Source of the DNA: Haliclona indistincta
Lineage: Eukaryota; Porifera; Demospongiae; Haplosclerida; Chalinidae
DNA length: 64,000 nucleotides
Direction: 5' to 3'
NCBI GenBank assembly: GCA_964017065.1
Contig: OZ024786.1
Coordinates: 15,468,695-15,532,694 of the forward strand
Below the pieces are notes generated by a model that worked only from the letters and a program-made list of their open reading frames with translations, searched no databases and had not been told where the DNA came from. How positions within the stretch are numbered: position 1 is the stretch's first letter; each line of letters starts with the position of its first letter. The translations under genes were made by a program, and so were the position numbers. This document shows positions 10,963-21,178 of the stretch, in pieces.

Positions 10963-11280
10963 TACCTACTGTACCAACATGTCGGCACGACCTACAGTAC
11001 CAACATGTCTGCACTACCTACTGTACCAACATGTCTGCACTACCTACTGTACCAACATGTCTGCACGACCTACTGTACCAACATGACTGCACGACCTACT
11101 GTACCAACATGTCTGCAAGACCTACTGTAACCACATGTCTGCAGGACCTACTGTAACAACATGTCTGGACTACCTACTGTACCAACATGTCTGCACTACC
11201 TACTGTAACCACATGTCTGCAGGACCTACTGTAACAACATGTCTGGACTACCTACTGTACCAACATGTCTGCACTACCTA
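10963..11280. repeat. 26-bp minisatellite, second block, about 12 copies
   Basis: Same unit as 8,994-10,135 but more diverged (CTGTAACCACATG, CTGGACTACC variants), as expected at an array edge. Confidence 0.93.
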
Positions 11281-11284
11281 CATT

Positions 11285-11925
11285 TTAGAAAAGTAGTTTA
11301 GACAATAGATTGTGCATAGTAGAGTGGAACAAATCTGCTTTTGGAAGTTTTGACTAACCGAACAAAATTCTACGCTAGTATGAATACTTCATTGCAATTG
11401 CATTGGAATGAATATCAATTAGAAGCACTGGTTCTTTCCATGTAGAACCGTGGGCTGCTCAACATCTTAGCAAAGTAGTTTAGACAATAGATTATGCATA
11501 GCAGAGTGGAAAAAATCTGCTTTTGGAAGTGTTGAGTCGCTCAACAAGATTCTACGCCAGTGTGAATAATGCATTGCAAATTGCATTGGAATGAATATCA
11601 ATTAGAAACACTGTTACTTTCCAAGTAGAACAGTGGGCCGCTCAACATCGTAGCAAAGTAGTTGAGATAATAGATTATGCTTAGTAGAGCGGAAAAAATC
11701 TGCTGTTGGAAGTGTTGAGTCACTCAACAAGATTCTACACAAGTGTGAATACTGCATTGCAAATTGCATTGGAATGAATATCAATTAGAAGTACTGTTGC
11801 TTTCCATGTAGAACCATGGCCCGCTCAACATATTAGCAAAGTAGTTTAGACAATAGATTATGCATAGTAGAGTGGAACAAATCTGCTTTTGGAAGTGTTG
11901 AGTCACTCAACAAAATTATACGCCC
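11285..11925. repeat. 183-bp satellite, about 3.5 tandem copies
   Basis: AAAGTAGTTTAGACAATAGA starts at about 11,290, 11,472, 11,655 (diverged) and 11,838, spacing 182-183 bp. The last copy runs directly into the TAACCA satellite. Confidence 0.9.
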
Positions 11926-12370
11926 ACTGATAACCAAAGATAACCACTGATAACCAACAATAACAAAGAATAACCAACAATAACCACTGATAACCAACTA
12001 TAACCACTGATAACCAACAATAACCGCAGAGATAACCAACAATAACCACTGATAACCAACGATAACCACTGATAACCAACGATAACCACTGATAACCAAC
12101 AATAACCACTGATAACCAACGATAACAACTGATAACCAACAATAACCACTGATAACCAACAATTACCACTGATAACCAACTATAACCACGGATAACCAAC
12201 GATAACCCCTGATAACCAACGATAACCAAGAATAACCAACAATAACTAAGAATAACCAACAATAACTACTGATAACCAACAATAACCACTGATAACCAAT
12301 AATAACCACTGATAACCAACAATAACAAACGATAACAACTGATAACCAACAATAACCACTGATAACCAAC
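11926..12370 (+). repeat. TAACCA 10-bp satellite, block 1
   Basis: Tandem TAACCANNNN units, mainly TAACCACTGA alternating with TAACCAACRA. The - strand is stop-free in all frames and translates to VISGYCWLSVV-like repeats, which is an artefact of the 10-bp period. Confidence 0.97.
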
Positions 12371-12660
12371 AGTGTAGCTCAGGAAGCTCTAAGATCAAAG
12401 GCACCGCTAGTGGAATATATCCCATACCACTGCGGATTTCAGGGCAATACTTATATCCCTCAGGAAGTAGTTCTACTTCCTGGGGGATATATATATCGCC
12501 CAGGAAGTCACGCTCACTTCCTGGGGAATATATATATCCTCCAGGAAGTCAGCCGACTTCAAAAAGTTACCTCCCACTTACCCCTCCGTACGAAAGGAGG
12601 AGAGGCTGGCTTCACAGAGAGTGAAGCCGAAGTTGCCTTTCAAGAGATTGCGGCGATTTT
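12371..12660. repeat. Array of small hairpins (AGGAAGT...ACTTCCT)
   Basis: Between 12,440 and 12,580 the inverted pair AGGAAGT/ACTTCCT recurs three times around variable loops (AGTTCT, CACGCTC, CAGCC), separated by GGGGATATATATAT. Similar TTCCTGG/AATATCCATAT motifs occur near 23,280-23,370. No gene. Confidence 0.6.
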
Positions 12661-13156
12661 ATAGCACTAAAGTTTCATGACACATGTGGGATTCAAATAG
12701 TGCGAAAAAATGGCGTCTTGAACTTGTGGACAACAAAATATACCAGCCATAATCATGTAAAGGGAACTATTTGCAGCATCTAAAAGCACGACTAAGTTTG
12801 GAGCATCAACCAAGCTCGTCGGGAGGGCCAAGCTCAAGCTTAGCAAAGAACGCGTTACTCGAGACAAACGCCGGGACCGTTCGACAGTGACGAACGACGC
12901 CGGTCACGGAATGGCTGGACAAACTACTGCAACCTAGGTTTGTTAAGCTGCAAAGGCTACATAACTAAACTGCAGGACCCACACGTATGCCTCAGCGAGG
13001 CTTACCGTTGCTGTCAGTTCTTCGGGCGGTCAACCAATGATCACTCGCGTACTCGACAAAGTTGGCTTATTCAGGTTTACCGTTAGTAAACGAACGAAAG
13101 TGTGCAGAAAGCCAGTCTTGCTGTTGGATCTTAGAGCTTTCTGAGCTACAAAATGG
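12661..13156. other. Spacer, nothing recognised
   Basis: No convincing coding frame, terminal repeat or tandem repeat seen. Confidence 0.4.
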
Positions 13157-13216
13157 TTAACCCATGGGTTCCTCGGCAGTATGGAATATACCCTCGGCGG
13201 TTAATTATGAATCCCG

Positions 13217-13714
13217 TTAAGGGCAGACATTCAACTAGGGTCAAAGGTCATCGCGCGCGTACAGAATTACTATAAAGGCTTGTTTTTAGTAACATACAGC
13301 TAAACCCAAAACCCTAAAAACCTTCTCCTAACTGCGCAAAGTAGGGAGGGTCTTCCTAACTAACTAAGGATCGTCGGGAGGGTCTTCCTAACTAAGGATC
13401 GTCGAGAGGGTCGTCCTAAACCGGGCCTTCGGCCCTTAGTAAGTCTAAGGATCGTCGGGAGAGTCGTCATAAACAGGCCTCACAAAGGATGGAGCTAAAA
13501 ACTTAACTTTTATATATAAAAAAACACAAAAAAACATGCATTGTGCGAGAATCGAACCCTGACCGACCGCATCACAAGCCACCATACTAAACCGCTGTGC
13601 CACCGAACCAACTGACTGGTTAGCGCTACAAACAAGCCTTTATAGTAATTCTGTACGCGCGCGCACACGAACGCGCGCGACGACCTTTGACCCTAGTTGA
13701 ATGTCTGCCCTTAA
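13217..13714. mobile_element. TTAA-flanked MITE (GGGCAGAC ends) with telomere-linked sequence
   Basis: TTAA at 13,217-13,220 and 13,711-13,714; termini GGGCAGACATTCAACTAGGG and the inverse, continuing to GTACAGAATTACTATAAAGG. The interior (about 13,300-13,492) contains telomere-like AAACCCAAAACCCTAAAAACC-type sequence and is the reverse complement of the block at 55,290-55,445. Confidence 0.7.
13535..13612 (-). ncRNA. tRNA-like sequence, degenerate
   Basis: On the - strand an A-box-like TGGCACAGCGG (13,592-13,602) precedes a B-box-like GGTTCGATTCT (13,549-13,559) at tRNA spacing. The T stem and acceptor stem do not pair well, so this is more likely a tRNA-derived promoter relic, as in a SINE, than a functional tRNA. 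It lies inside a MITE. Confidence 0.4.
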
Positions 13715-13764
13715 CAGGATTCGTTAATTATACCGCCCTCGGGCTACGCCCTCGGGCGGTATAA

Positions 13765-14265
13765 TTAACCCTTCACATGCGGCGGGCAACTATAGTCGCC
13801 CGGCAAGTTTGACGTCACCGGAAGTGGGCGTTAAAATTCGAAGACAGTTTATTTCACCTATAGACCAAATACAGCTATGTGGGGTGTGATTGCGAGCCAT
13901 TGGCGGGGCCTGCGGCCCCGCCAAGCAGAGCTATGGCGGGATCACCTAGCACCACTGGGTCTCCAGGGGCTTCTTGACATAAAAAGCAGCCATACGTGCA
14001 CTAACTTTGTCTCACACGTGCTGTTTTGACCAAACAAGCGGCGTTTTTTGCTCCGGTGAGAGTGATTCTAGCACACGACAGTTGGTAGATCGTCAAGTGG
14101 GCGTGGTTAACCGCAATTGTCATTGACAACAAGCCAGCACGTTGTGCAAGTTGATTTTGCATATTAACGGTGATCACAGCGCTAGTTTGTCTGTCTAATG
14201 GTTTCAAAGGTTAGTGAAATTCACAAAATAGAGGCTAGAATTGCTGTCCGCACTTGAAGGGTTAA
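13765..14265 (-). mobile_element. piggyBac-like MITE, copy 2
   Basis: TTAA at 13,765-13,768 and 14,262-14,265 with CCCTTCACATGCGG / CCGCACTTGAAGGG ends. Opposite orientation to copy 1 (4,246-4,747) and the same length within 1 bp. Confidence 0.8.
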
Positions 14266-14288
14266 CCAGCCTCGGGTATATCCCATAC

Positions 14289-14686
14289 TAGTGATGGGCG
14301 ATACCAGCAATTACTAAACCGATACGATACCGAGTACTTGGACCGTAAATATCGAAAGTATCGATACAAAACGATACCGATACCGGATGTGGGCGGGATT
14401 ATTAGTAAAAACAGAGTTTGGTTGAATTGGTTGGAAGTATTGCCGCTAGTCTTCACGGGATCATCACAGATCTTGCACTTGGCGTCTCCTTCTAACTCTC
14501 CCTTCTCGAAATATGATTGTTTACTGTTAGACTAGTTAGTACACGTGTTTGTAGGCGTATCGTGGGTGCGACTCTAGGTCACGTGACTCCTGAGGGTATC
14601 GATACTTCGTTTAGCGTATCGATATTGGTATCGGCACCGATAGTATCGAAAATATCGATACTTAGTATCGGTATCGCCCATCACTA
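14289..14686. mobile_element. hAT-type MITE with perfect 8-bp duplication
   Basis: Ends TAGTGATGGGCGATACC and the exact inverse. The 8-bp duplication TCCCATAC is present at 14,281-14,288 and 14,687-14,694. The interior is built of ATCGATA/TATCGAT motifs. No coding region. Confidence 0.88.
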
Positions 14687-14724
14687 TCCCATACCGCCTC
14701 GGAACCCATGGGTTAACCTATACA

Positions 14725-14968
14725 TAACCACTGATAACCAAGAATAACCAACGATAACCACTGATAACCAATGATAACCACTCATAACCAACGATAACCA
14801 CTGATAACCAACGATAACCAAGAATAACCAACAATAACCAAGAATATCCAACAATAACCACTGATAACCAAGAATAACCACTGATAACCAACAATAACCA
14901 TTGATAACCGCTGATAACCAACAATAACCACTGATAACCAACAATAACCACTGATAACCAAGAATAAG
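14725..14968 (+). repeat. TAACCA 10-bp satellite, block 2
   Basis: About 24 TAACCANNNN units in the same orientation as block 1, between the nested MITE cluster and the 1.35-kb palindrome. Confidence 0.96.
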
Positions 14969-14985
14969 TAATATTTAACTTCCGG

Positions 14986-16335
14986 TATGGCAAGCCAAAG
15001 GGGACAATAATTATTATGAAACACAATATTTTCATGGTCAAAATTTGATTATTGCATGGGTAATCCATTTGTGCATGGGCAAAATCATTTTAGCGTGGGA
15101 AATCCTTTCTTGGCATGGGCAAATTGATTTGAGCATGGGAAAATTCTCTCTCTTAGCATGGGCAATTAGATTTGAGCATGAGCAAATTCATTGTTAGTAT
15201 TGGCAAATTATTTGAACATGGGCAACTCATTTGTGCATGGTCAAATTACATTTGCATTGGCAATTCGGTTTATTTTCATGCGCAAAATAATAGTGTTGGT
15301 ATGCGCAAACCCCAACAACATTATTGTATGCGCAAACGTTTTTTTGCATGGGCAAAAAGTCGTTTACATCGCACATCGCAAAAAGTCGCAAAATTTCGCT
15401 CAGGCTCGTCAACACGTTGGTCACACCCCCAAGAGCTTTATGGCTGGGAACGAAGCACTCCAGGCTCCAGCAGAGACCGCTAACCAGCTATACTACTTGC
15501 AAGTACTATTAAAGGCAATTCTGTAGTTGGACAGTTTAATTTTTGCTCATAACACTGCTTACTGACGCTCCGAGACGCCTACTCGAACTTAGTAACTGTT
15601 CGCTAGGACGAAGTCGGGCATTGCAAGCAGTGCTAGGAGCAAGAAACTGCTACAGACAAGTACCATTCATGGTAATTCTGTAGAGGACAGTTTCTTGCTC
15701 CTAGCACTGCTTGCAATGCCCAACTTCGTCCTAGCGAACAGTTACTAAGTTCGAGTAGGCGTCTCGGAGCGTCAGCAAGCAGTGTTATGAGCAAAAATTA
15801 AACTGTCCAACTACAGAATTGCCTTTAATAGTACTTGCAAGTAGTATAGCTGGTTAGCGGTCTCTGCTGGAGCCTGGAGTGCTTCGTTCCCAGCCATAAA
15901 GCTCTTGGGGGTGTGACCAACGTGTTGACGAGCCTGAGCGAAATTTTGCGCATGTAAACGACTTTTTGCCCATGCAAAAAAACGTTTGCGCATACAATAA
16001 TGTTGCTGGGGTTTGCGCATACCAACACTATTATTTTGCGCATGAAAATAAACCGAATTGCCAATGCAAATGTAATTTGACCATGCACAAATGAGTTGCC
16101 CATGTTCAAATAATTTGCCAATACTAACAATGAATTTGCTCATGCTCAAATCTAATTGCCCATGCTAAGAGAGAGAATTTGCCCATGCTAAGAGAGAGAA
16201 TTTGCCCATGCCAAGAAAGGATTTTCCCACGCTAAAATGATTTTGCCCATGCACAAATGAATTACCCATGCAATAATCAAATTTTGACCATGAAAATATT
16301 GTGTTTCATAATATTGTCCCCTTTGGCTTGCCATA
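14986..16335. mobile_element. 1.35-kb fold-back palindrome
   Basis: Two arms of about 650 bp are near-perfect inverted copies from TATGGCAAGCCAAAGGGG to the centre near 15,660 (CAAGTACCATTCATGG region). A direct duplication CTTCCGG flanks it at 14,979-14,985 and 16,336-16,342. The outer half of each arm is a degenerate about 20-25-bp repeat of GCATGGGCAAAT. No transposase; arms differ by small deletions, for example at about 15,362-15,392 versus 15,950. Confidence 0.8.
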
Positions 16336-16338
16336 CTT

Positions 16339-16460
16339 CCGGTCTCTAAGGCGATACGGGATATATGCCGAGGTGGTTAATTATGCTGTCCGAGGGCGGA
16401 GCCTGAGGATGGCATAATTAACCACCGAGGTATTATCCCGATCGCCGAAGAGACCGGGTG
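16339..16460. repeat. Fold-back palindrome (CCGGTCTC ends)
   Basis: CCGGTCTCTAAGGCGATACG at the left is matched by the inverse ending GAAGAGACCGG at the right, with inner arms GAGGTGGTTAATTATGC / GCATAATTAACCACC. Same style as the palindromes at 53,430 and 23,985. Confidence 0.7.
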
Positions 16461-17414
16461 TTAACTTACTTGTACCCCACCACCAGCTTCTCGTGGTTTT
16501 TGTAGCTGCTGTAGCTGTTCTGTAGCTTGTAAGCGAAGATCTACGAGCGATGGGAGCCCAGGGCACTTGCATCCAAGCGCACACTCACCAGGTCTATAAT
16601 GGCGAACGCCCGTGTTCAAGTTGGGCGACAAACGAAGCCCGGCGTCAACTTTTTGTCGTATCTTATATGGCCGGGACTATTATTATTGACAAAGAACGAC
16701 AGTACATACAAGAATGAACAGATTTCACGAAACCCTCGGCGTGTTGCACATCAAGTTGTAGAGTTAGTTCCTTAGTTATGGTTTGCAGAAGGAGCTTTGC
16801 AGCTAAAGCCAACCTGCTTGCTACACTGCTAGCCAGAAGACAGCAAAGTGCTGACCACAACCGAGACAAGGTGTGTCAAGTGGGCGTGACCGTGAACACT
16901 GAGTACGGGTAGGTAGCCATTGCTCTTGGCTTTGATAGGCTTTTTCTTGAGATGTCTACGCATCCCCAGAGCTGTCCTGCTGTTTAGATGGTATCTACAA
17001 GTACCTAGATAGTCAACTATGGGCGCGTTTGTAGTCAGAGGGGTCCAAGACGGCCGTCAAGGTGAGCCAGCCATACATAACTCGAGAACGAAAGCACTTT
17101 AGCAAAATCCACGAGTCACATTGCAAGCCATTGTCATGCTAAGCCTGTTTATACCTTGACCGAGTTTCAGAAGTGAGCGATGGTCTCCGTAGCTCGTTGG
17201 ACAGAATGAAAAATAGCACCTAAGGTGCAGATGCCTCGGTGGATTGACATTATATCCACAAACACAACTATCCACCATTCCACAAACACAGCAACTGCAG
17301 ATGCATGCATACAGGATTTCTATACAGCAATCACAATGCAGTGCTTTAGTTATGCAATCAGAAGCCAATCATGCAGTGCTGACCACAATTCAACTGGGCG
17401 TGTCTACAATGTTC
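16461..17414. repeat. Degenerate dispersed-repeat region
   Basis: The segment 16,590-16,650 (GGTCTATAATGGCGAACGCC) is duplicated at 22,610-22,680. About 17,100-17,414 is a diverged copy of the 480-bp repeat (motif CAACTATCCACCATTCCAC) into which the hAT element inserted. No gene can be supported. Confidence 0.45.
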
Positions 17415-17422
17415 ATTACAGC

Positions 17423-19823
17423 TAGGGGTGAGCACATTATTCCTCAAATTTTGCCCATTATTCTTTCCGGAATTTCTCAAAATTTTCACCCATTATTCTC
17501 ATACATTCTGCCCAAAATTCTTGCTATTATTCTTGAAAAAATTGCTGTTTTTGATCACAGCGCAATAACAATGATGATTGTGCATATGACTGATGTGCAC
17601 TGTTGATGATAGGTGATGATAATAATGATGATGATGATGTACTGTTGGTGATTAAGTGATTTAGTAACTGTTGTTGATTAAATATAAATGAATTAGCAGC
17701 CAGCTGATTAAATGAACTAGCGACTATTGTACTGCAGCATCATTGACACTTCTACGTAGTCTTGTAGTGCACTAGTCTGCCTATCACCAAATGAGTTTGC
17801 AAGAAGAGAAAATACTCTCTCCGCAGCAGCAGAGGAGGGTTGCACCAATAGGACCTTCCGAGCTAATGAGGACCAGTGTGGCAAAGAAGCACTGTTGTTT
17901 TTCCACCATTTCAAAGGGCAATACTCATCACTAATATTTGCCACCTTGGCAATATAAGAAGGCAGCTCGGATTTAAGGTTGTCAAGCATTGTGCTGGTTA
18001 CAAACGGAACAGAACAAAGTGAGTCCACGTCATTAGCAGTAGGCATCATCTCTGCTACCTTCTTGGGATCAACAAGCCTTGCAGACTTAAATGCCTTAAG
18101 AGGACCACACAAACTGGCACTTAGTTGTTTCGTGAAGTACTCAATGCCTGGTTGGGTACAACTCAAAGCATAGTTGACTAGTTGCTGCCTAGCATTTGCA
18201 TTATCACCAGAGAGCTGGTTAGCTATTGCATCTACATTTGGGTGATGGTTGTTACTAATTGAGGCCTGCAACATACTAATTACCTCATAACACTCTAAAG
18301 CAAGTGGACCGTTGCCCTCCAAACGGTACGTTGCTTGACAAAGGGCTCCCCTATATCAATTGTCGCAGCTAGCTCTAACTGTAATAGACCTTTGTTCTGG
18401 GGAACACTGAGCACAGCAAGCATCTTCGCTGTTGTAGCAGTACCAACATCCTGCTCAGAAGCCAAAGTCAGATATGGTTCAATCTCACCAAACTTCACCA
18501 TCAATTCCTTCATTACCTCCCATTTGCTCCACCAGCGAGTTGCAGAGTAACTAGGCATAGATTTTCCAGTCTGCTCCTTCCAGAGAAGCCTAGCCTTTGG
18601 ACTATGACTGAAGTGCTTCACCAAACTAGACACAAACTCGTTGAGAATAGGTGTTTTGAATTTGTCACCAACATGGTCAATGGTGTGCGAGAAACAGCCG
18701 ATGTCAAGTACTGTGGGATACACAATTTTTACTGTTCTCATCGCAACACCATTAACAGAAGCCCTGTCTCTCATTGATGCTAGGAGACGATCAGATGCAA
18801 TGCTATAATTGGTAGAAAGCACTGAAATAAGCTCACGGGCAATCTCCTCTCCGGTCATACTTTTTGCAAGCGAAGAAGACGTTGCACCATTACCCATTCA
18901 CTAGTTACAAAACGAACCACTATAACCATCGCTTCTCCTAAGCGAGTGGTTCCATCGAAACATCCTCATCCTCGATTTCCTTTTTGATTTTTGCTTGCTC
19001 CTCAGCCAAAATAAATGGTATGAGGTCAGACATGTGAAGTCTATCCGTTAAGCTATACGCTGATTCCTCCAAAATATCTCTAAAGTGGCCTAACTTCTGT
19101 AAAGGAATCCCAGCACGGAGAAATGCTGTCATCACCTTGACCCTGTACACCCGGTGTTGCATGGGAAGAGACTCACCTTTAGGATGAGAGTCTGTGTCAT
19201 GTTTCTTTAGAGCTTGTGCAATATCAATTTCTCGAACCTCCTTTTGCTCACGTTTCTTCTTCCTGTCTTGATGTTTTTTTGACGAGATATGATATTTTAA
19301 CACACTACGTTTAGTGCTTAACTCTTCTCTACATGCTTGGCAGAAAAGCTTTCCCGCAGAAACGCACAAACATTCGTTACGAAACTCACTTACTCGTTGT
19401 GCTGGGGTAACTGTTTTGGGATCGAAGTTTCCACGGCCTTTGGACGGTCGCTTTCCTTTTGGTGGGTAGTTGCGATGAATAGAACGTTTTCTCCCGATTT
19501 CTGCTGGCTGGGGTGCACGCAAACGACTCAATAGTGATGATGACTGTGTTTGAGGGCCTGTCTCAGACGAGGATGTTATTTCGGTACTAGCGAGCAACGT
19601 AGCGTCTGCCTCACTATCTGATGATGGTGGTGATGACTCCTCGGATGAGAGAGTCACTGTCACTGAAGTCTCAGCAGCCTCTGCGGGCTCTGCCATACGT
19701 ATACTGTACTGCTACACGTGTGGGGCGTGGCTTAATTTTTTCCCCAATTATTCTCAAAATTATTCTATTCTCACATCAGCCCATTATTCTCAAAATTATT
19801 CCGGAATATTGTGCGCACCCCTA
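17423..19823 (-). mobile_element. hAT DNA transposon, 2.4 kb, inactive
   Basis: Termini TAGGGGTGAGCACATTATTCC-like on the left and GGAATATTGTGCGCACCCCTA on the right are inverted repeats. The flanks ATTACAGC (17,415-17,422) and ATTACAGT (19,824-19,831) are an 8-bp duplication with one change, the hAT hallmark. It inserted into a 480-bp dispersed repeat. The - strand transposase is broken. Confidence 0.88.
17717..19696 (-). pseudogene. hAT transposase, broken (deletion, stop, frameshifts)
   Basis: Three - strand blocks. The first (19,696-18,938, 252 codons) has an acidic N-terminus and a C2H2-type finger (CQACREELSTKRSVLKYHIS..KH) and ends at a stop. After that stop, GEAMVIVVRFV resumes in the same frame. 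From about 18,860 the frame changes to MTGEEIARELISVL... with GCFSHTIDHVG and TRWWSKWEVMKEL (to 18,295). From 18,322 to 17,717 another frame carries the C-terminal hAT dimerisation domain (LPHWSSLARKVLLVQPSSAAAERVFSLL is its core region). The stretch that in relatives holds the first catalytic Asp (FDGT-like, before GEA) appears deleted. Not functional as a transposase. Confidence 0.85.
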
Positions 19824-19832
19824 ATTACAGTA

Positions 19833-21178
19833 CACGCATACCACGAGCGAGATAGCTTCCATAGCTTGCTTACAGTGGCGGATCCAGAAAAAGTAGATCG
19901 GGTGGGCCAATGCGCCGGCAAATTTTTTTAGCTAATTAATATTCATGAGAGGCGTAAATAATTGACTCTGACACGCTTCAACGCGATAGTCGAGCTAGAA
20001 GGTTATACAGCGCAGCGAGCGCGCTAGTCAGTAGTGAGAACTCTGCTCAGAACGGTAAGAATTTTGCACTATAGTTAAAACTTTAAAATTTTAGGTGGGC
20101 TAGTTTGGGTGGGCCAGGCCCTACCTGGCCCACCCCTGGATCCGCCACTGCTTGCTTACACGATTTCTCTGGACCTGCGCTGCTATCCTGTAGTAAAATT
20201 ATAACCTAACAACTGCTAAGCAGTCAACTGTGGACAGCTTTGCCTTTGGAGAAGTCCAGATAGCCAGAAACGGGCATTGAGGTGAGCAAATCACGCCATA
20301 GCTCTAGAACTAAGCGTCGTGTAAAGCTTTCACACGATCAAAACCGAGATAATATCGAGTTCTACCTGCATTGCAAGTTTCAGAGCTTACCTTTTTGCGT
20401 GCGCCGCAGAAATGGTGCAACAGACAGAAAAATAGCACCTAAGGTGCAGATGCCTCGGTGAAACGACACTATATTCACAAACACAACTGATCCACCATTC
20501 CACAAACACAGCAACTGCAGATGCATGTATACAGGATTTCTGTACAATGCAGTGCTTTAGTTATGCAATCAGAAGCCAATCAGTGCTAACCACAATTCAA
20601 CTGGGCGTGTCTACAGTGTTTAGCACACGAGCGAGATAGCTTCCATAGCTTGCTTACACAATTTCTCTGGACCTGCGCTGCTATCCTGTAATAAAATTCT
20701 AACCTATAAGCTTCTAGGCAGTCAACTGTGGACAGCTTTGCCTTTGGAAGTAAGCAAATCACGCCATATTGATAACTCGAGAACGAAGCTTCGTATACAA
20801 GTTTCAAACGATGAAAAGCGAGATATTATCGAATTATACCTGCATTGCAAGTTTCAGAGCTTACCTTTTTGCGTGCGTCGCAGAAATGGCGTAACAGACA
20901 GAAAAATAGCACCATAGGTGCTGATGCCTCGGTGGATTGATATTATATCCACAAACACAACTATCCACCATTCCACAAACACAGCAACTGCAGATGCATG
21001 CATACAGGATTTCTGTACAGCAGTCTCAATGCAGTGCTTTAGTTATGCAATCAGAAGCCAATCATGCAGTGCTGACCACAATTCCACTGGGCGTGTCCAC
21101 GCATACCACGAGCGAGATAGCTTCCATAGCTTGCTTACACAATTTCTCTGGACCTGCGCGCTATCCTGTAGTAAAATT
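19833..21178. repeat. 480-500-bp dispersed repeat in tandem
   Basis: Unit copies start near 19,833 (interrupted by the MITE), 20,625 and 21,102 (truncated), sharing CACGAGCGAGATAGCTTCC, CAGTCAACTGTGGACAG, GATGCCTCGGTG and CAACTGGGCGTGTC. The last copy breaks off where the TAACCA satellite begins. Non-coding, origin unknown. Confidence 0.75.
19873..20150. mobile_element. hAT-type MITE (CAGTGGCGGATCC ends)
   Basis: Ends CAGTGGCGGATCCAG and the inverse TGGATCCGCCACTG, with the 8-bp duplication CTTGCTTA at 19,865-19,872 and 20,151-20,158. 278 bp, non-coding. Confidence 0.88.

Larger units (their letters stand above)
13157..14716. mobile_element. TTAA-flanked MITE carrying three nested MITEs
   Basis: Outer ends are TTAACCCATGGGTTCC at 13,157 and its inverse ending at 14,716, with the similarity continuing inward (GTATGG.ATATACCC). 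Inside lie a TTAA element (13,217-13,714), a piggyBac-like MITE (13,765-14,265) and an hAT-type MITE (14,289-14,686). The hAT MITE interrupts the right arm of the outer element, so it is younger. A 42-bp palindrome built on ACCGCCCTCGGGC lies at about 13,728-13,768. Confidence 0.7.

Noticed and set aside
8994..11280. CRISPR-like appearance of regularly spaced 26-bp repeats
   Set aside because: There are no unique spacers; the units are contiguous, and the context is eukaryotic.
13535..13612. Functional tRNA gene
   Set aside because: A and B boxes are spaced correctly, but acceptor and T stems do not pair, and it sits inside a MITE; kept only as a tRNA-like relic.
15172..16149. Pair of similar open frames of about 100 codons in opposite directions
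   Set aside because: They are the two arms of the 1.35-kb palindrome; similarity is due to the inverted duplication.
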